A stretch of 20,669 nucleotides of DNA from Gammaproteobacteria bacterium (GTDB lineage Bacteria > Pseudomonadota > Gammaproteobacteria > S012-40), in the NCBI GenBank assembly GCA_029864945.1, contig JAOTSL010000016.1, forward strand, positions 1 through 20,669. The letters are read 5' to 3'. The notes beneath the pieces were generated by a model. The model worked only from the letters and a program-made list of their open reading frames with translations. It had not been told where the DNA came from and searched no databases. This document shows positions 1 through 8,084 of this stretch, piece by piece. Numbering within the stretch: position 1 is the first letter of the stretch; every line of letters starts with the position of its first letter. Made by a program: the position numbers and the translations under genes.

Positions 1-34
1 TATTTGCTTGTTTTAGGTCTCGATTTTCAGTCAT
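1..34 (-). CDS. Possible 5' end of a gene leaving the window
   Basis: An ATG at 34-32 on the minus strand opens a reading frame (MTENRDLKQAN...) that stays open to the window edge, only 11 codons. It would lie downstream of yciA in the same direction. No clear ribosome binding site is visible in front of it, and 11 codons are too few to name a product. The 173 bases between it and the yciA stop show no other gene and no convincing terminator. The call rests only on the open frame, the ATG and the co-orientation, so it is tentative. Confidence 0.25.
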   Translation of the reverse strand, partial: MTENRDLKQAN

Positions 35-207
35 AGTATTTATTCGACACCGTTTCGTATTTACTCGTTAGAATATATTTCAACGCGCCGACTAAAAAAC
101 GTGCGCCTCTCATATAACAACAGAACCTTTCACTCATAATAGCGATATCGGGAAAAATAGAAACAACTTTAAATAAATACTTATTCAATTAGGTCAAATA
201 AATCAAA

Positions 208-624
208 CTACACTGTTTCAATTACTTTAGGCTGCCGATTCTCATCTATCGCAACATAAATAACCGTGGCTTCTGTCACCTTGATACATTCACCGATTGA
301 GCGTCGACGCTCGGCATACACCTCGACAAATACTGTAACGGATGTACGCCCAGTTTTTGTTACTGTTGCGTAACAACTCACTAAATCTCCGACAAATACA
401 GGTTGATGAAACTGAAATTCATTCACAGCAACAGTCACTACCCGTCCTTTAACGTGACGATGGGCCTGAATAGAACCGGCGATATCCACCTGTGACATAA
501 TCCAGCCACCAAATATGTCACCTGCGGCATTTGTATCAGACGGCATTGGCACTAATCGAATTGTCGGCTCACGATCACTTGGAAGTCGAGTTGCGTTACC
601 GTTGGTATTTGATGTGTTTTCCAT
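208..624 (-). CDS. yciA: YciA-family acyl-CoA thioesterase (hotdog fold)
   Basis: This 138-residue protein belongs to the hotdog-fold acyl-CoA thioesterases and resembles E. coli YciA. YciA enzymes hydrolyse a broad range of acyl-CoAs in the cytoplasm to free acid and CoA. The family signature is clear near residues 27-50: a PSDTNAAGDIFGGW stretch followed by MSQVDIAG, which supplies the catalytic Asp region and the helix start. GRVVTVAVNEFQF and the VGDLVSCYATV strand follow, as in YciA. Length is normal for the family. The ATG at 624 is preceded by AGGAAA at good spacing, which supports this start. The gene is divergent from the efflux pair; the shared 159-base upstream region contains a perfect 20-bp palindrome. 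It has no obvious functional link with the neighbouring pump and is probably housekeeping. Confidence 0.93.
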   Translation of the reverse strand: MENTSNTNGNATRLPSDREPTIRLVPMPSDTNAAGDIFGGWIMSQVDIAGSIQAHRHVKGRVVTVAVNEFQFHQPVFVGDLVSCYATVTKTGRTSVTVFVEVYAERRRSIGECIKVTEATVIYVAIDENRQPKVIETV

Positions 625-659
625 ACAATTTCCTATTTAAAGTTCCAATTAACTTCCCG

Positions 660-679
660 TTTAAAACAGCTGTTTTAAA
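660..679. promoter_or_regulatory. Perfect 20-bp palindrome, candidate operator
   Basis: Both strands read TTTAAAACAG/CTGTTTTAAA with no mismatch and no spacer. It sits 35 bp upstream of the yciA ATG and about 104 bp upstream of the adaptor-protein ATG. A perfect 20-bp palindrome is expected well under once by chance in 20 kb. Position and symmetry fit a dimeric repressor site (TetR-like regulators often control RND pumps), but no regulator gene is in the window. On the yciA side it would fall in the promoter or early leader. Confidence 0.5.
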
Positions 680-783
680 ATTAGTTTAACTACCGCTAAT
701 TTATGTAAATTGGTTAAAATTTCCTGTATTTAATCAGGGCAGTAGTTAATAATGAAACACCCTCCCAATAATAAAAAAGCATT

Positions 784-1812
784 ATGTTAAAACTAAATAA
801 AACAATATTACTTTCCACTCTACTCCTATCCAGCCTGTCCAGCCTGTCCAGCTATACCGTACACGCAGATGCTGTTCGTGTAACCAGCCAGACTCTCTCA
901 GAGATAGCTATATTTCCTGAGTCCAGTGTTCCAGCAACAGCCCTAAGCTTAAATAATGCAAAACTGAGTGCTGAAGTACAAGCAACCGTCAAAGTATTTC
1001 CTGTGCTTGTTGGAGACATCGTCAAACGCAACGAAGTATTGATTCAACTGGACGATAGAAATTACAAATTGAACCTACTAAAAGCCGAAGTGGCCCTTAA
1101 AGGCATTGAGTCTCGACTATCTCTAGCAAAATATCAACTTGAACAGGCAAATACCCTATCTAAAGAAAAAGCCATTAGTAATGAGCATTTAGAACAACGC
1201 AAAGCCGAAGTAAACACAGTTAAAGCCGAACACAGTGCGCAGAAGGTAGCAATTGCAATGGCAAAAAAAGACCTAGGCAAATGCACTATCACAGCGCCAT
1301 TTGATGCAATTATTGTAGAGCGCATTGCTCAGGTTGGCGAACTGGCAAGCATTGGCTCACCACTTCTTCGAATAATAGATGCCACTCGCATAGAAGTTTC
1401 TGCAAAAATCCAATCACAAGATATAGCTTCTATGCAGCAAGCAAAAAACTTTCAGTTTGTGACGCAGGATGGTTCGTACGATGTTCAGCTACGAAAAATC
1501 ACACCTGCTTTTGACCCCATTCAACGTAATCGTGAGGCGCGATTTTTATTCAGCAAAGAACGTGCTCTTTCAGGCTCCAACGGCACATTACAATGGAAAC
1601 AATCTCAACCCTATATCCCTGCAAACATGCTGACCCGACGAGGAGGGCAATTAGGTATATTCGTGATCAATGGTGAAAACTTGGCCGAGTTTATTGCCAT
1701 AAAAAAAGCACAGGAAGGCAGGCCAGCTGCATCCGAATTACCCGGTAGCATTCGCATTATTGTCAACGGCCGATTTGCCATTCAAGACGGCATGACCGTA
1801 TCGATTGACTAA
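784..1812 (+). CDS. RND efflux periplasmic adaptor (membrane fusion protein, HlyD/AcrA type)
   Basis: This 342-residue protein is a periplasmic adaptor that would bridge an RND pump to an outer-membrane channel. The N-terminus is a signal peptide with a Leu/Ser-rich core and likely cleavage near residue 29 (VHA/DA). The two lipoyl half-motifs are at about 60-95 (AEVQATVKVFPVLVGDIVKR) and 168-195 (TITAPFDAIIVERIAQVGEL). They flank an alpha-helical hairpin at about 97-165. A beta-barrel and membrane-proximal region follow, ending in a DGMTVSID tail typical of these adaptors. No lipobox Cys is present. The ATG at 784 is the only start giving an intact signal peptide, although no strong Shine-Dalgarno sequence precedes it. 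The pump gene starts 14 bases after its stop, so the two are surely one operon. Substrate cannot be read from the sequence. Confidence 0.92.
   Translation: MLKLNKTILLSTLLLSSLSSLSSYTVHADAVRVTSQTLSEIAIFPESSVPATALSLNNAKLSAEVQATVKVFPVLVGDIVKRNEVLIQLDDRNYKLNLLKAEVALKGIESRLSLAKYQLEQANTLSKEKAISNEHLEQRKAEVNTVKAEHSAQKVAIAMAKKDLGKCTITAPFDAIIVERIAQVGELASIGSPLLRIIDATRIEVSAKIQSQDIASMQQAKNFQFVTQDGSYDVQLRKITPAFDPIQRNREARFLFSKERALSGSNGTLQWKQSQPYIPANMLTRRGGQLGIFVINGENLAEFIAIKKAQEGRPAASELPGSIRIIVNGRFAIQDGMTVSID
830..852 (+). repeat. 9-bp tandem repeat inside a signal-peptide coding region
   Basis: The unit CCAGCCTGT occurs at 830-838 and 839-847, followed by a partial copy (CCAGC) at 848-852. It encodes the repeating Ser-Ser-Leu in the hydrophobic core of the adaptor's signal peptide. 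Gain or loss of a unit would change core length by three residues without shifting frame. Confidence 0.75.
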
Positions 1813-1826
1813 GCGAGTAACCTTTC

Positions 1827-4800
1827 ATGCTAAGAAACTTATTAAGTAACCACGTTCTTGCCAACAGTTCTTTTGTTGTTGTATTGATTATTGGATTTTT
1901 AACTTATTTAGAAATGCCCCGCGCCAAAGATCCAGAAATAAATTTTAACTGGATCTCAATCATGACTGTATTACCTGGGGCTGCTGCAGAAGATGTTGAA
2001 AAATTAATTACAGATCCTCTGGAACAAGCCATACAGCAAGTTAATGATGTCAAACTGGTTAACTCAGAAAGCCGCGAAGGCGTTTCCGTTATTACCGCTC
2101 GCTTTGAAGACATCAGTGAACGTGATTTTGATAAAAGATTAACTGACCTGCGTCGAGAAATTCAGAGCAAGTCCAGTGCAGAGCTTCCCAAAGAAGCAGA
2201 AGAACCACTTATTCTCGAAATCACCTCATCAAATTCATTTCCTACCGCAATGATTGTTGTGCAAGGTGAAGCTAACGATGAACTTTTACGCCAAGCCTCC
2301 GTTAACATAAAAGAAGATATAGAAAATATCAAAGGCGTCGATGGCGTCGACCCTGCTGGCCTCCACTCTCCAGAAATTCACGTGGACTTTGATCCGGCCA
2401 GATTACAGGCATACGGCGTTACACCTACTGATATAGCAAATACTATTTCGGCAAATTTTCGCGACGTAGCTGCAGGCGAAGCCAACATCAGCGACAAAGC
2501 ATGGCTAGTACGTATGATTGGCACCAGTAGCAACCCTCAACACATTGCCGATTTACCTATTATTACTACGCAGGGAATCATCCCAGTTTCGTCAGTAGCC
2601 GAAGTAAGTCGTGGTCGAAAAAAAGCGGAACAACTAGCCATACATGATGGCAAACCCGCCGTACTCATGGGCATTACAAAAAAATCCTACGCCAACACAC
2701 TAAAACTCGTCGATCGACTAAACATTTACATCGAGGAGAAAAATAAGCTATTAAAAAGCAGCGGATTACAAATTGTATTAATCGACGATCAAACACTTCC
2801 CACTCGCAACGCGCTATCGGTAATGCAAACCAATGCAGTGTTAGGCTTGGTACTTGTTATTTGTGTCACCTGGTTGTTTTTAGGTGGTTATATCGCTTTT
2901 TTTATTGGTATAGGTATTCCATTCACACTCGCAGCCACCTTCTGGATACTCAGTATCAATGGCCAGACAATTAATCAGTCTGTTCTGCTGGGCATTGTCA
3001 TTGTACTTGGTATGCTCGTTGACGATGCCGTAGTTGTGGTTGAAGCTATTTATTACAGGATACAACGCGGGGCTGATGCGATGACTGCGAGTATAAAGTC
3101 ACTGGCCGAAGTATTTAAACCGGTCACTGCATCTGTACTAACAACAATTGCTGTATTCTTACCGCTCATGTTATTACCTGGCATCATCGGTGATTTTATG
3201 TTTGTTATACCCTTCGTTGTCACCGTTGCACTTTTAGTTAGCCTGCTTGAAGCATACTGGATGTTACCAGTACATATTTCGCTATCCAACATATCGTATA
3301 ACAAAGCAAGCACCACCCAGCGCTTACGAAAAAAATTCAATCAAAATGTGAGAATTAAATATACAAGATTATTAGTCAAAGTCCTGCGCAGGCCAATATT
3401 ATCTTTAATTGTTGTTGTAGGACTGTTTCTTTCCGCAGTCTGGTTGGTCGTTGATGGAAAAGTAAAAACAGAATTTTTTGCTTTCGACCCTCTCAGGATG
3501 TTTTATGTCAACGTAGAAATGCCACCCGGTGCAAAAGTAGAAGACACCCTGTCTTTTTTAACATCCCTCGAAAAACACGTTCGTAAAAACATTTCAGATG
3601 AAGAATTAAGAGAAGCGGTATCCACCGCAGGGCAAATGTTCACGGAAAAAGCGCCTTTTTTCGGTAGTAATTACGGCCAAATCACCGTCACCCTAAAACC
3701 ACGCGAACTCAGTGGCAGGGGTGTCGAAGATATTGTTGACTCAATGCGGAACGAAATTATCTTTACACCCGGCGCACATAATATCTCTTTTCTTGTTATG
3801 TCTGGAGGGCCGCCAGCCGGAAAACCGATTAGCATTAAAGTAAGAGGAAACAACTTTGACGAACTAAGGAGTGCAGTCGTTGACTTAAAAGAAATTCTGA
3901 CAACCAACAATGCCGTTAAAGACATTATGGACGACGACAGCACCGGCAAACCGGAATTGCGTTTAAAGTTAAACACGGCAGCTGTTAAACGCGCAGACAT
4001 GAACCCGGCTGACATTGCCCGAATGATTCGCCTGCTATTTGATGGTGAGATAGTTGCCAGCATGCAAGACCAGGGTGAGCAGCTGGACATTCGCGTTCGA
4101 GCCAGACCGGAGACGCTAACAGATATTAATGACGTTATGCGGCAATCAATTGCTTTGCCTAATGGAGGGCAAATTACACTTGGTCAGCTCGCCAATTTCG
4201 AAACGGGGCAAAGTAAATCAATAATCCGCCACTATAACTATCGACGAACCATAACTGTCGAAGCAGAACTAGATAAAACCATCATGGACACTGTTGAAGC
4301 CAACAGCATTGTTGTTGAAGAGTGGAAAAAAATTCAAAACCAACACCCTAATATTAATTTAGACTTTACTGGGGAGCTGGATGACATAAACGAAAGCCTC
4401 AACTCCATGGGCGTTCTTTTTATATTTGGTATCGGTTTGGTATACCTCATTCTGGGCACGCAATTTCGCAGTTACTGGCAACCATTCATGATTTTAGCGA
4501 CAGTGCCATTAGCTTTTACCGGCGTTGCTTACGGCCTGGCAACAAGCGGCAACCCGCTGAGTTTATTTACAATGTATGGAATAGTTGCACTCGCCGGCAT
4601 TGCTGTAAACGCAGCTATAGTAATGATTGATGCAGCAAATAGCCGACTAGCTCAGGGGATGTCGGTTCTACACGCCACTATCTATGCTGCTAGACGACGC
4701 GTAATCCCGATAATGATTACCTCACTAACAACTATTGCAGGTCTTTTTTCACTTGCGACAGGGCTTGGCGGCAAATCTTTAGTATGGGGGCCAGTGGCCT

Positions 4801-4925
4801 CGTCCATCGTCTGGGGCCTAGCATTCTCGACCATCTTAACTTTATTTGTTGTCCCGTTACTGTACCGGGCGTTCATGGGAAAGAGCAAAAAGCAAATACG
4901 AAGAGCAGCTATCACAGCACCATAA
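1827..4925 (+). CDS. RND-family efflux transporter, inner-membrane permease subunit
   Basis: The 1032-residue length and layout match the AcrB/MexB-type RND superfamily. There is an N-terminal transmembrane helix (about 10-28) and a large periplasmic loop beginning with PGAAAEDVEKLITDPLEQAI. A block of helices starts near residue 335, a second periplasmic loop follows, and a final helix block starts near 865. Helix 4 carries the adjacent aspartates of the proton relay (GMLVDDAVVVVEA, D399/D400). Helix 10 reads GIVALAGIAVNAAIVMIDAAN, with Asn (about N928) where AcrB has its relay Lys; this is common in AcrB-divergent RND branches. The pump would use proton-motive force to export small molecules from the periplasm or membrane. 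It is cotranscribed with the adaptor upstream. No TolC-like channel gene is adjacent, so a channel encoded elsewhere is inferred. Substrate is unknown. Confidence 0.95.
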   Translation: MLRNLLSNHVLANSSFVVVLIIGFLTYLEMPRAKDPEINFNWISIMTVLPGAAAEDVEKLITDPLEQAIQQVNDVKLVNSESREGVSVITARFEDISERDFDKRLTDLRREIQSKSSAELPKEAEEPLILEITSSNSFPTAMIVVQGEANDELLRQASVNIKEDIENIKGVDGVDPAGLHSPEIHVDFDPARLQAYGVTPTDIANTISANFRDVAAGEANISDKAWLVRMIGTSSNPQHIADLPIITTQGIIPVSSVAEVSRGRKKAEQLAIHDGKPAVLMGITKKSYANTLKLVDRLNIYIEEKNKLLKSSGLQIVLIDDQTLPTRNALSVMQTNAVLGLVLVICVTWLFLGGYIAFFIGIGIPFTLAATFWILSINGQTINQSVLLGIVIVLGMLVDDAVVVVEAIYYRIQRGADAMTASIKSLAEVFKPVTASVLTTIAVFLPLMLLPGIIGDFMFVIPFVVTVALLVSLLEAYWMLPVHISLSNISYNKASTTQRLRKKFNQNVRIKYTRLLVKVLRRPILSLIVVVGLFLSAVWLVVDGKVKTEFFAFDPLRMFYVNVEMPPGAKVEDTLSFLTSLEKHVRKNISDEELREAVSTAGQMFTEKAPFFGSNYGQITVTLKPRELSGRGVEDIVDSMRNEIIFTPGAHNISFLVMSGGPPAGKPISIKVRGNNFDELRSAVVDLKEILTTNNAVKDIMDDDSTGKPELRLKLNTAAVKRADMNPADIARMIRLLFDGEIVASMQDQGEQLDIRVRARPETLTDINDVMRQSIALPNGGQITLGQLANFETGQSKSIIRHYNYRRTITVEAELDKTIMDTVEANSIVVEEWKKIQNQHPNINLDFTGELDDINESLNSMGVLFIFGIGLVYLILGTQFRSYWQPFMILATVPLAFTGVAYGLATSGNPLSLFTMYGIVALAGIAVNAAIVMIDAANSRLAQGMSVLHATIYAARRRVIPIMITSLTTIAGLFSLATGLGGKSLVWGPVASSIVWGLAFSTILTLFVVPLLYRAFMGKSKKQIRRAAITAP

Positions 4926-4991
4926 ATATAATTGGCCCCATAATTGCTGATAGAGGATAGTAAAATTATCTAAATCAGGAATTAAAGCACG

Positions 4992-5369
4992 ATGTCTCTT
5001 ATGCAGCTGTTAAAAACAAAATTATTAAAATCGAACTTTTTGATAATTAATTTTTGCGTTGCTTTATTGTTGTTGGTTACATTCTCCTCCACAACAAGAA
5101 GCAATACTTTTCTACTTGAAACTTATGTTGGCGTGATCAATATCCATCATAAAGCCCCTCAAATGCTTACCAGCACCATTACTGGCACTGGGATTTATTT
5201 ATTACACGTAGATACAAAAACTAAACCGTTGAAACTATTATTCAAACACGGCCAGCCCGATGAGCCTATAATGTCCGGCGATAAAGTTCAGGTTGTTGGT
5301 TTAAATGCAGCAGGTAGATTTTTTGTAGAAAAAATAGAGACGCTACCTAATAACTCGCTACCTTTTTGA
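4992..5369 (+). CDS. Small exported or membrane-anchored protein of unknown function
   Basis: I do not recognise this 125-residue protein. Residues 15-35 form one hydrophobic segment (FLIINFCVALLLLVTF) after a Lys-containing start, so it is either a signal peptide or a membrane anchor, and the remainder would be periplasmic. The remaining 90 or so residues look beta-rich, with GTGIYLLHVD and GDKVQVVGLNAAGRFFVEKIETL resembling a small barrel (OB-like) fold; this is inference from pattern only. It starts 66 bases after the RND pump stop on the same strand and could be cotranscribed with it. An AGGA lies 11 bases before the ATG, slightly far; a second Met at codon 4 is an alternative start. It converges on gspN across an 86-base gap with no convincing terminator. 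It lacks a lipobox, so there is no support for a GspS-like pilotin. Confidence 0.7.
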   Translation: MSLMQLLKTKLLKSNFLIINFCVALLLLVTFSSTTRSNTFLLETYVGVINIHHKAPQMLTSTITGTGIYLLHVDTKTKPLKLLFKHGQPDEPIMSGDKVQVVGLNAAGRFFVEKIETLPNNSLPF

Positions 5370-5455
5370 ATTTAAAATATTACAAACTCAAAAAATGCGT
5401 ATGTTTAGCTAAAGACACTAACTACTCGTTATTAAGATGTTCGCGATAGACTTTT

Positions 5456-6244
5456 TTATTTAACCAAAAAAGCAAACTCAGAAACATTTCCTGTACGTTT
5501 CAGTACGGCTTTTCCGTTTGCATCATACCTGGCCATAAAACCCAAAGATCTACCTAGTACGGATTGACGCCCTTCACGTGCGGAAAATTGGCCATTAAAA
5601 TCGTACTTTCCATCGGGAGCCAGTGTTAAACCGCCACCCAACTCTAGCGCGCCACCACCATCGCTTAATTTAGCTAAAATCACATCATCTTCGCTAGTAG
5701 AGAGATCAACAACCAGATTACCTAAGTCTAATTTTTGAGGAAAAATAGATTTAGCATCAGCCCAAAGCAACCTGCCATTGATGAATGCTAAGCGATCATC
5801 TGCAAAGGTTACTCTTGGCAAGTTAAGTTTAAATTCCCCACCCAGTTTAAATGCGGGGATTTTTGCCATCTTTAAGGCTTCTGTTGCCTGTATATTTACC
5901 AATAAGTTTTCTGCTGTTAAGTCGCCGGTAAAACCATAAGAAAACAAACCGCTGGCATTACCTTCAGCATTTTTAAAACGAAGACTAGCAGACAGGTTCC
6001 CAGTTAAAAGCGCGAGCGGGTGAAGCTCCCAAGCAACCTGATTAAAATGTTTTCCGGCATAGGAAACGCGCTTGGCTTCACCCTGCCAGAGACTGCCACT
6101 TAATCCATAGACCTTCAACGGCACCTTCTGATTATCGAGAATATCTTCTGCAAAATAATAGATTTTAGTTATTGGCAACTGAGAAAATAAGAATATAAAA
6201 TAAAAAACCAGACCCAGTACAATATATTTTACTGAGGATTTCAT
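5456..6244 (-). CDS. gspN: T2SS protein GspN
   Basis: This 262-residue protein matches the GspN family, an inner-membrane-anchored T2SS component found in only some systems and of poorly defined role. Residues 7-27 form a single N-terminal membrane helix. The rest is a periplasmic beta-rich domain with typical GspN phrases: VYGLSGSLWQGEA near 45-57, WELHPLALLTGNLSASLRF near 72-90, and a Gly-rich strand region near 195-225. Its ATG overlaps the gspM stop (ATGA), so the two are translationally coupled. It is the last gene of the gsp cluster and converges on the small unknown gene to its left. The length is usual for the family. Confidence 0.9.
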   Translation of the reverse strand: MKSSVKYIVLGLVFYFIFLFSQLPITKIYYFAEDILDNQKVPLKVYGLSGSLWQGEAKRVSYAGKHFNQVAWELHPLALLTGNLSASLRFKNAEGNASGLFSYGFTGDLTAENLLVNIQATEALKMAKIPAFKLGGEFKLNLPRVTFADDRLAFINGRLLWADAKSIFPQKLDLGNLVVDLSTSEDDVILAKLSDGGGALELGGGLTLAPDGKYDFNGQFSAREGRQSVLGRSLGFMARYDANGKAVLKRTGNVSEFAFLVK

Positions 6245-6735
6245 GCGCCACCCTCTATAAATACCATGCGCACATTTACTCGCCCAACCAACTCTGTTTT
6301 ATCAATTACCGCAGACTCAACCAAAATATTATATTGTGTCTCCAGCCCGGCCAACCATTTCGTCACATCATCAAAAGCTGCGCCTTCTAGCCAAACACGA
6401 ACCCTTGCGGAGCCATCAGGCTCAACACGCGTAACATTCTTACCTAACTTACCCTGCTTGGATGTTCGATCAACCAAGACAAGCAAAGATTGCCCCTGGC
6501 GTTTTGATGAAGAAGATCCACCACCACTTTTTTGCAAAGCGGCCACTTCTTTAGCCATCGTTTTTAAATATTGCACCTGTGTTTTTTGTTTTTCTATTTT
6601 AACACTCAGCTTATCAACCTTATTTGTTAAGGGCTCGAGCATTAATAAATAAAGCATGAGAATAGAAAATACAACGCCACCAATCATTAATAACATACGT
6701 TCACGAGGCTTTAATTGCTGCCAGTAACTCATCAT
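6241..6735 (-). CDS. gspM: T2SS inner-membrane platform protein GspM
   Basis: This 164-residue bitopic protein has a short cytoplasmic start (YWQQLKPRERMLLM), a membrane helix at about 14-36, a likely coiled coil at about 36-70 and a small periplasmic ferredoxin-like domain. GspM partners GspL in the inner-membrane platform that links the cytoplasmic ATPase to the pseudopilus. The LKPRER motif before the helix and the VEPDGSARVRVWLEGAAFDDV stretch near 105-125 are characteristic. It overlaps gspL upstream (ATGA at 6732-6735) and gspN downstream by four bases, giving a tightly coupled L-M-N trio. Tandem ATGs (MM) make the exact first residue uncertain by one codon. Confidence 0.92.
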   Translation of the reverse strand: MMSYWQQLKPRERMLLMIGGVVFSILMLYLLMLEPLTNKVDKLSVKIEKQKTQVQYLKTMAKEVAALQKSGGGSSSSKRQGQSLLVLVDRTSKQGKLGKNVTRVEPDGSARVRVWLEGAAFDDVTKWLAGLETQYNILVESAVIDKTELVGRVNVRMVFIEGGA

Positions 6736-7961
6736 GATGCAAGCCCTTTAATCTGCAATCGGCCCTGCACGATATCTCCTCGAGTAACAGCGGACTGAAT
6801 TTCAACCGAACGCTCGGCTTTTTTTGTCAGCTTTTGTTTAAGCTCGTCGAGCACTTGATAATTAGGCACCTCTAAATCAACATCCAACATGTTGTTTTTA
6901 TACCGAATACTTTTCAAGTTAAGTCCTGCTGTTGCCTGGAAAACTTGGCCGGTACCCACAAGCAAAGTAAGAAAAGTAATTGATGATGACGAGCTATCAC
7001 CCTTTAGCTCTTTAAGCTTTTGCTCCATTTGTTTGCGCGGGTTCACTATTCTACGGGCATCAGGAAACGCATCTTTGTAAATTTTATTTGCCTCTGTTTT
7101 TAACGCCAGACTTTGTGATTCCAACATTGAGCTTTGTGTTATGGCCAACCCTAGCTGCAAAACAAAAAGTGCACCGGCCAGTGAAGCAGCCAAACGCCAG
7201 GGACGCCAAATTTTCCCAAGCTGTTCTCGGCGGCTATAATCACCCTGCAAAAGATTAATTGTTTTTTCAAAATTGATCGGGTGAGAGTCTAAAATACCAA
7301 GCAAACCTTTTGAGGCCACCTTGTGCTCGACCTTAATTTCTTCCGACACATCGGGTAAAAATGTTTCCGTTTCATCAGTACCCCAAACAACGATAGATTG
7401 AGGCAAATTATCGGCATTATCTTTTAACCAAAGAGAGAGCATTAAACTCAAGTTATCAACATCAACATAAAAGGCATCGTAATCACCACCTCTTAGCAAT
7501 GCAGCGTTATCTTCAATAACAATTGTTAATTCATTTTCTACAAGTGGGGCCGCCAGCGTTTCAGGCATCATCACATCAACAGCAAGTCCGGCTGATTGAA
7601 GCAAATCTAGCCATTGATTCATTAACTCAATCTCAACGACAGCAACTGGCACCTGATCTTTTGTTTCAATGTTACCCAACGAAAAATGCAATGAATCTAC
7701 ATCGGCAGCCAATTCTTCTTCATTTGCATACCGAATAGCCTTGAGCATTCGCTGCTTGTTTTGGGTAGGCACTGACACATTAAGAAGTACAATATTACTG
7801 CCAGGCACCAGTACCACCACCTGAAATCCAACAGATGCCGTTACCAGTGATTCAAGACTCCCCTGCTCTATAACAGGCGAGATAATAACTGATGATAATT
7901 TGACCCAACTGAAAGACGCATTGTCGTCAGTCGGCATTCTAATAATGATTTGATCGCGCAT
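6732..7961 (-). CDS. gspL: T2SS inner-membrane protein GspL
   Basis: This 409-residue protein is GspL, which recruits the ATPase GspE to the inner membrane. The cytoplasmic actin-like domain covers roughly residues 1-250, including the acidic YANEEELAADVDSLHF segment typical of GspL. One membrane helix follows the basic WRPWR at about 255-278. The periplasmic part has a coiled-coil linker and a ferredoxin-like domain, with the conserved FPDARRIVNPRKQMEQKL phrase near 300-317. Unlike most junctions in this cluster, gspL is separated from gspK by 123 bases that hold a promoter-like sequence and a stem-loop. Local initiation for L-M-N is therefore plausible. No strong Shine-Dalgarno sequence is visible before the ATG. 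Confidence 0.94.
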   Translation of the reverse strand: MRDQIIIRMPTDDNASFSWVKLSSVIISPVIEQGSLESLVTASVGFQVVVLVPGSNIVLLNVSVPTQNKQRMLKAIRYANEEELAADVDSLHFSLGNIETKDQVPVAVVEIELMNQWLDLLQSAGLAVDVMMPETLAAPLVENELTIVIEDNAALLRGGDYDAFYVDVDNLSLMLSLWLKDNADNLPQSIVVWGTDETETFLPDVSEEIKVEHKVASKGLLGILDSHPINFEKTINLLQGDYSRREQLGKIWRPWRLAASLAGALFVLQLGLAITQSSMLESQSLALKTEANKIYKDAFPDARRIVNPRKQMEQKLKELKGDSSSSSITFLTLLVGTGQVFQATAGLNLKSIRYKNNMLDVDLEVPNYQVLDELKQKLTKKAERSVEIQSAVTRGDIVQGRLQIKGLAS

Positions 7962-7997
7962 CGTTTATGCTTGGTTTCTATTTTTGTATTGTTTGAT

Positions 7998-8024
7998 GCT
8001 CAGTGTGCATTTTTGCATCTGAGC
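7998..8024 (-). other. Stem-loop in the gspK-gspL leader
   Basis: On the minus strand GCTCAG pairs with CTGAGC, and an inner TGCA pairs with TGCA around an AAAA loop. The two helices (6 and 4 bp) are joined by a small asymmetric internal loop. It lies 36 bases before the gspL ATG and downstream of the candidate promoter at 8050-8078, so it would be in the leader RNA. No U-run follows, so it does not look like an intrinsic terminator. Confidence 0.5.
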
Positions 8025-8049
8025 GCTGCGTGACTTTTTAGGCTTACGC

Positions 8050-8078
8050 ATTATAAAGTGCAAGCTCTTGTATTTCGA
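8050..8078 (-). promoter_or_regulatory. Candidate sigma-70 promoter for gspL-M-N
   Basis: Reading the minus strand, TCGAAA (8078-8073, 4 of 6 match to TTGACA) is followed after exactly 17 bases by a perfect TATAAT (8055-8050). Transcription would begin near 8043, giving a leader of about 80 bases before gspL. It lies just after the gspK stop, in the longest same-strand gap between adjacent gsp genes. Consensus match and position are the only evidence. Confidence 0.45.
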
Positions 8079-8084
8079 GCACTA

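Noticed and set aside
3671..4090. 139-residue minus-strand open frame inside the RND pump gene
   Set aside because: It lies wholly within a clear RND coding sequence, is rich in Ser and Arg, and has no independent features; antisense shadow.
4992..5369. Small protein near gspN as a T2SS pilotin (GspS)
   Set aside because: No lipobox cysteine, opposite strand, and it follows the efflux pump rather than the T2SS genes.
5370..5455. Intrinsic terminator between the small unknown gene and gspN
   Set aside because: No stem followed by a T-run on either strand; only a very short TTTAGCTAAA palindrome near 5405.
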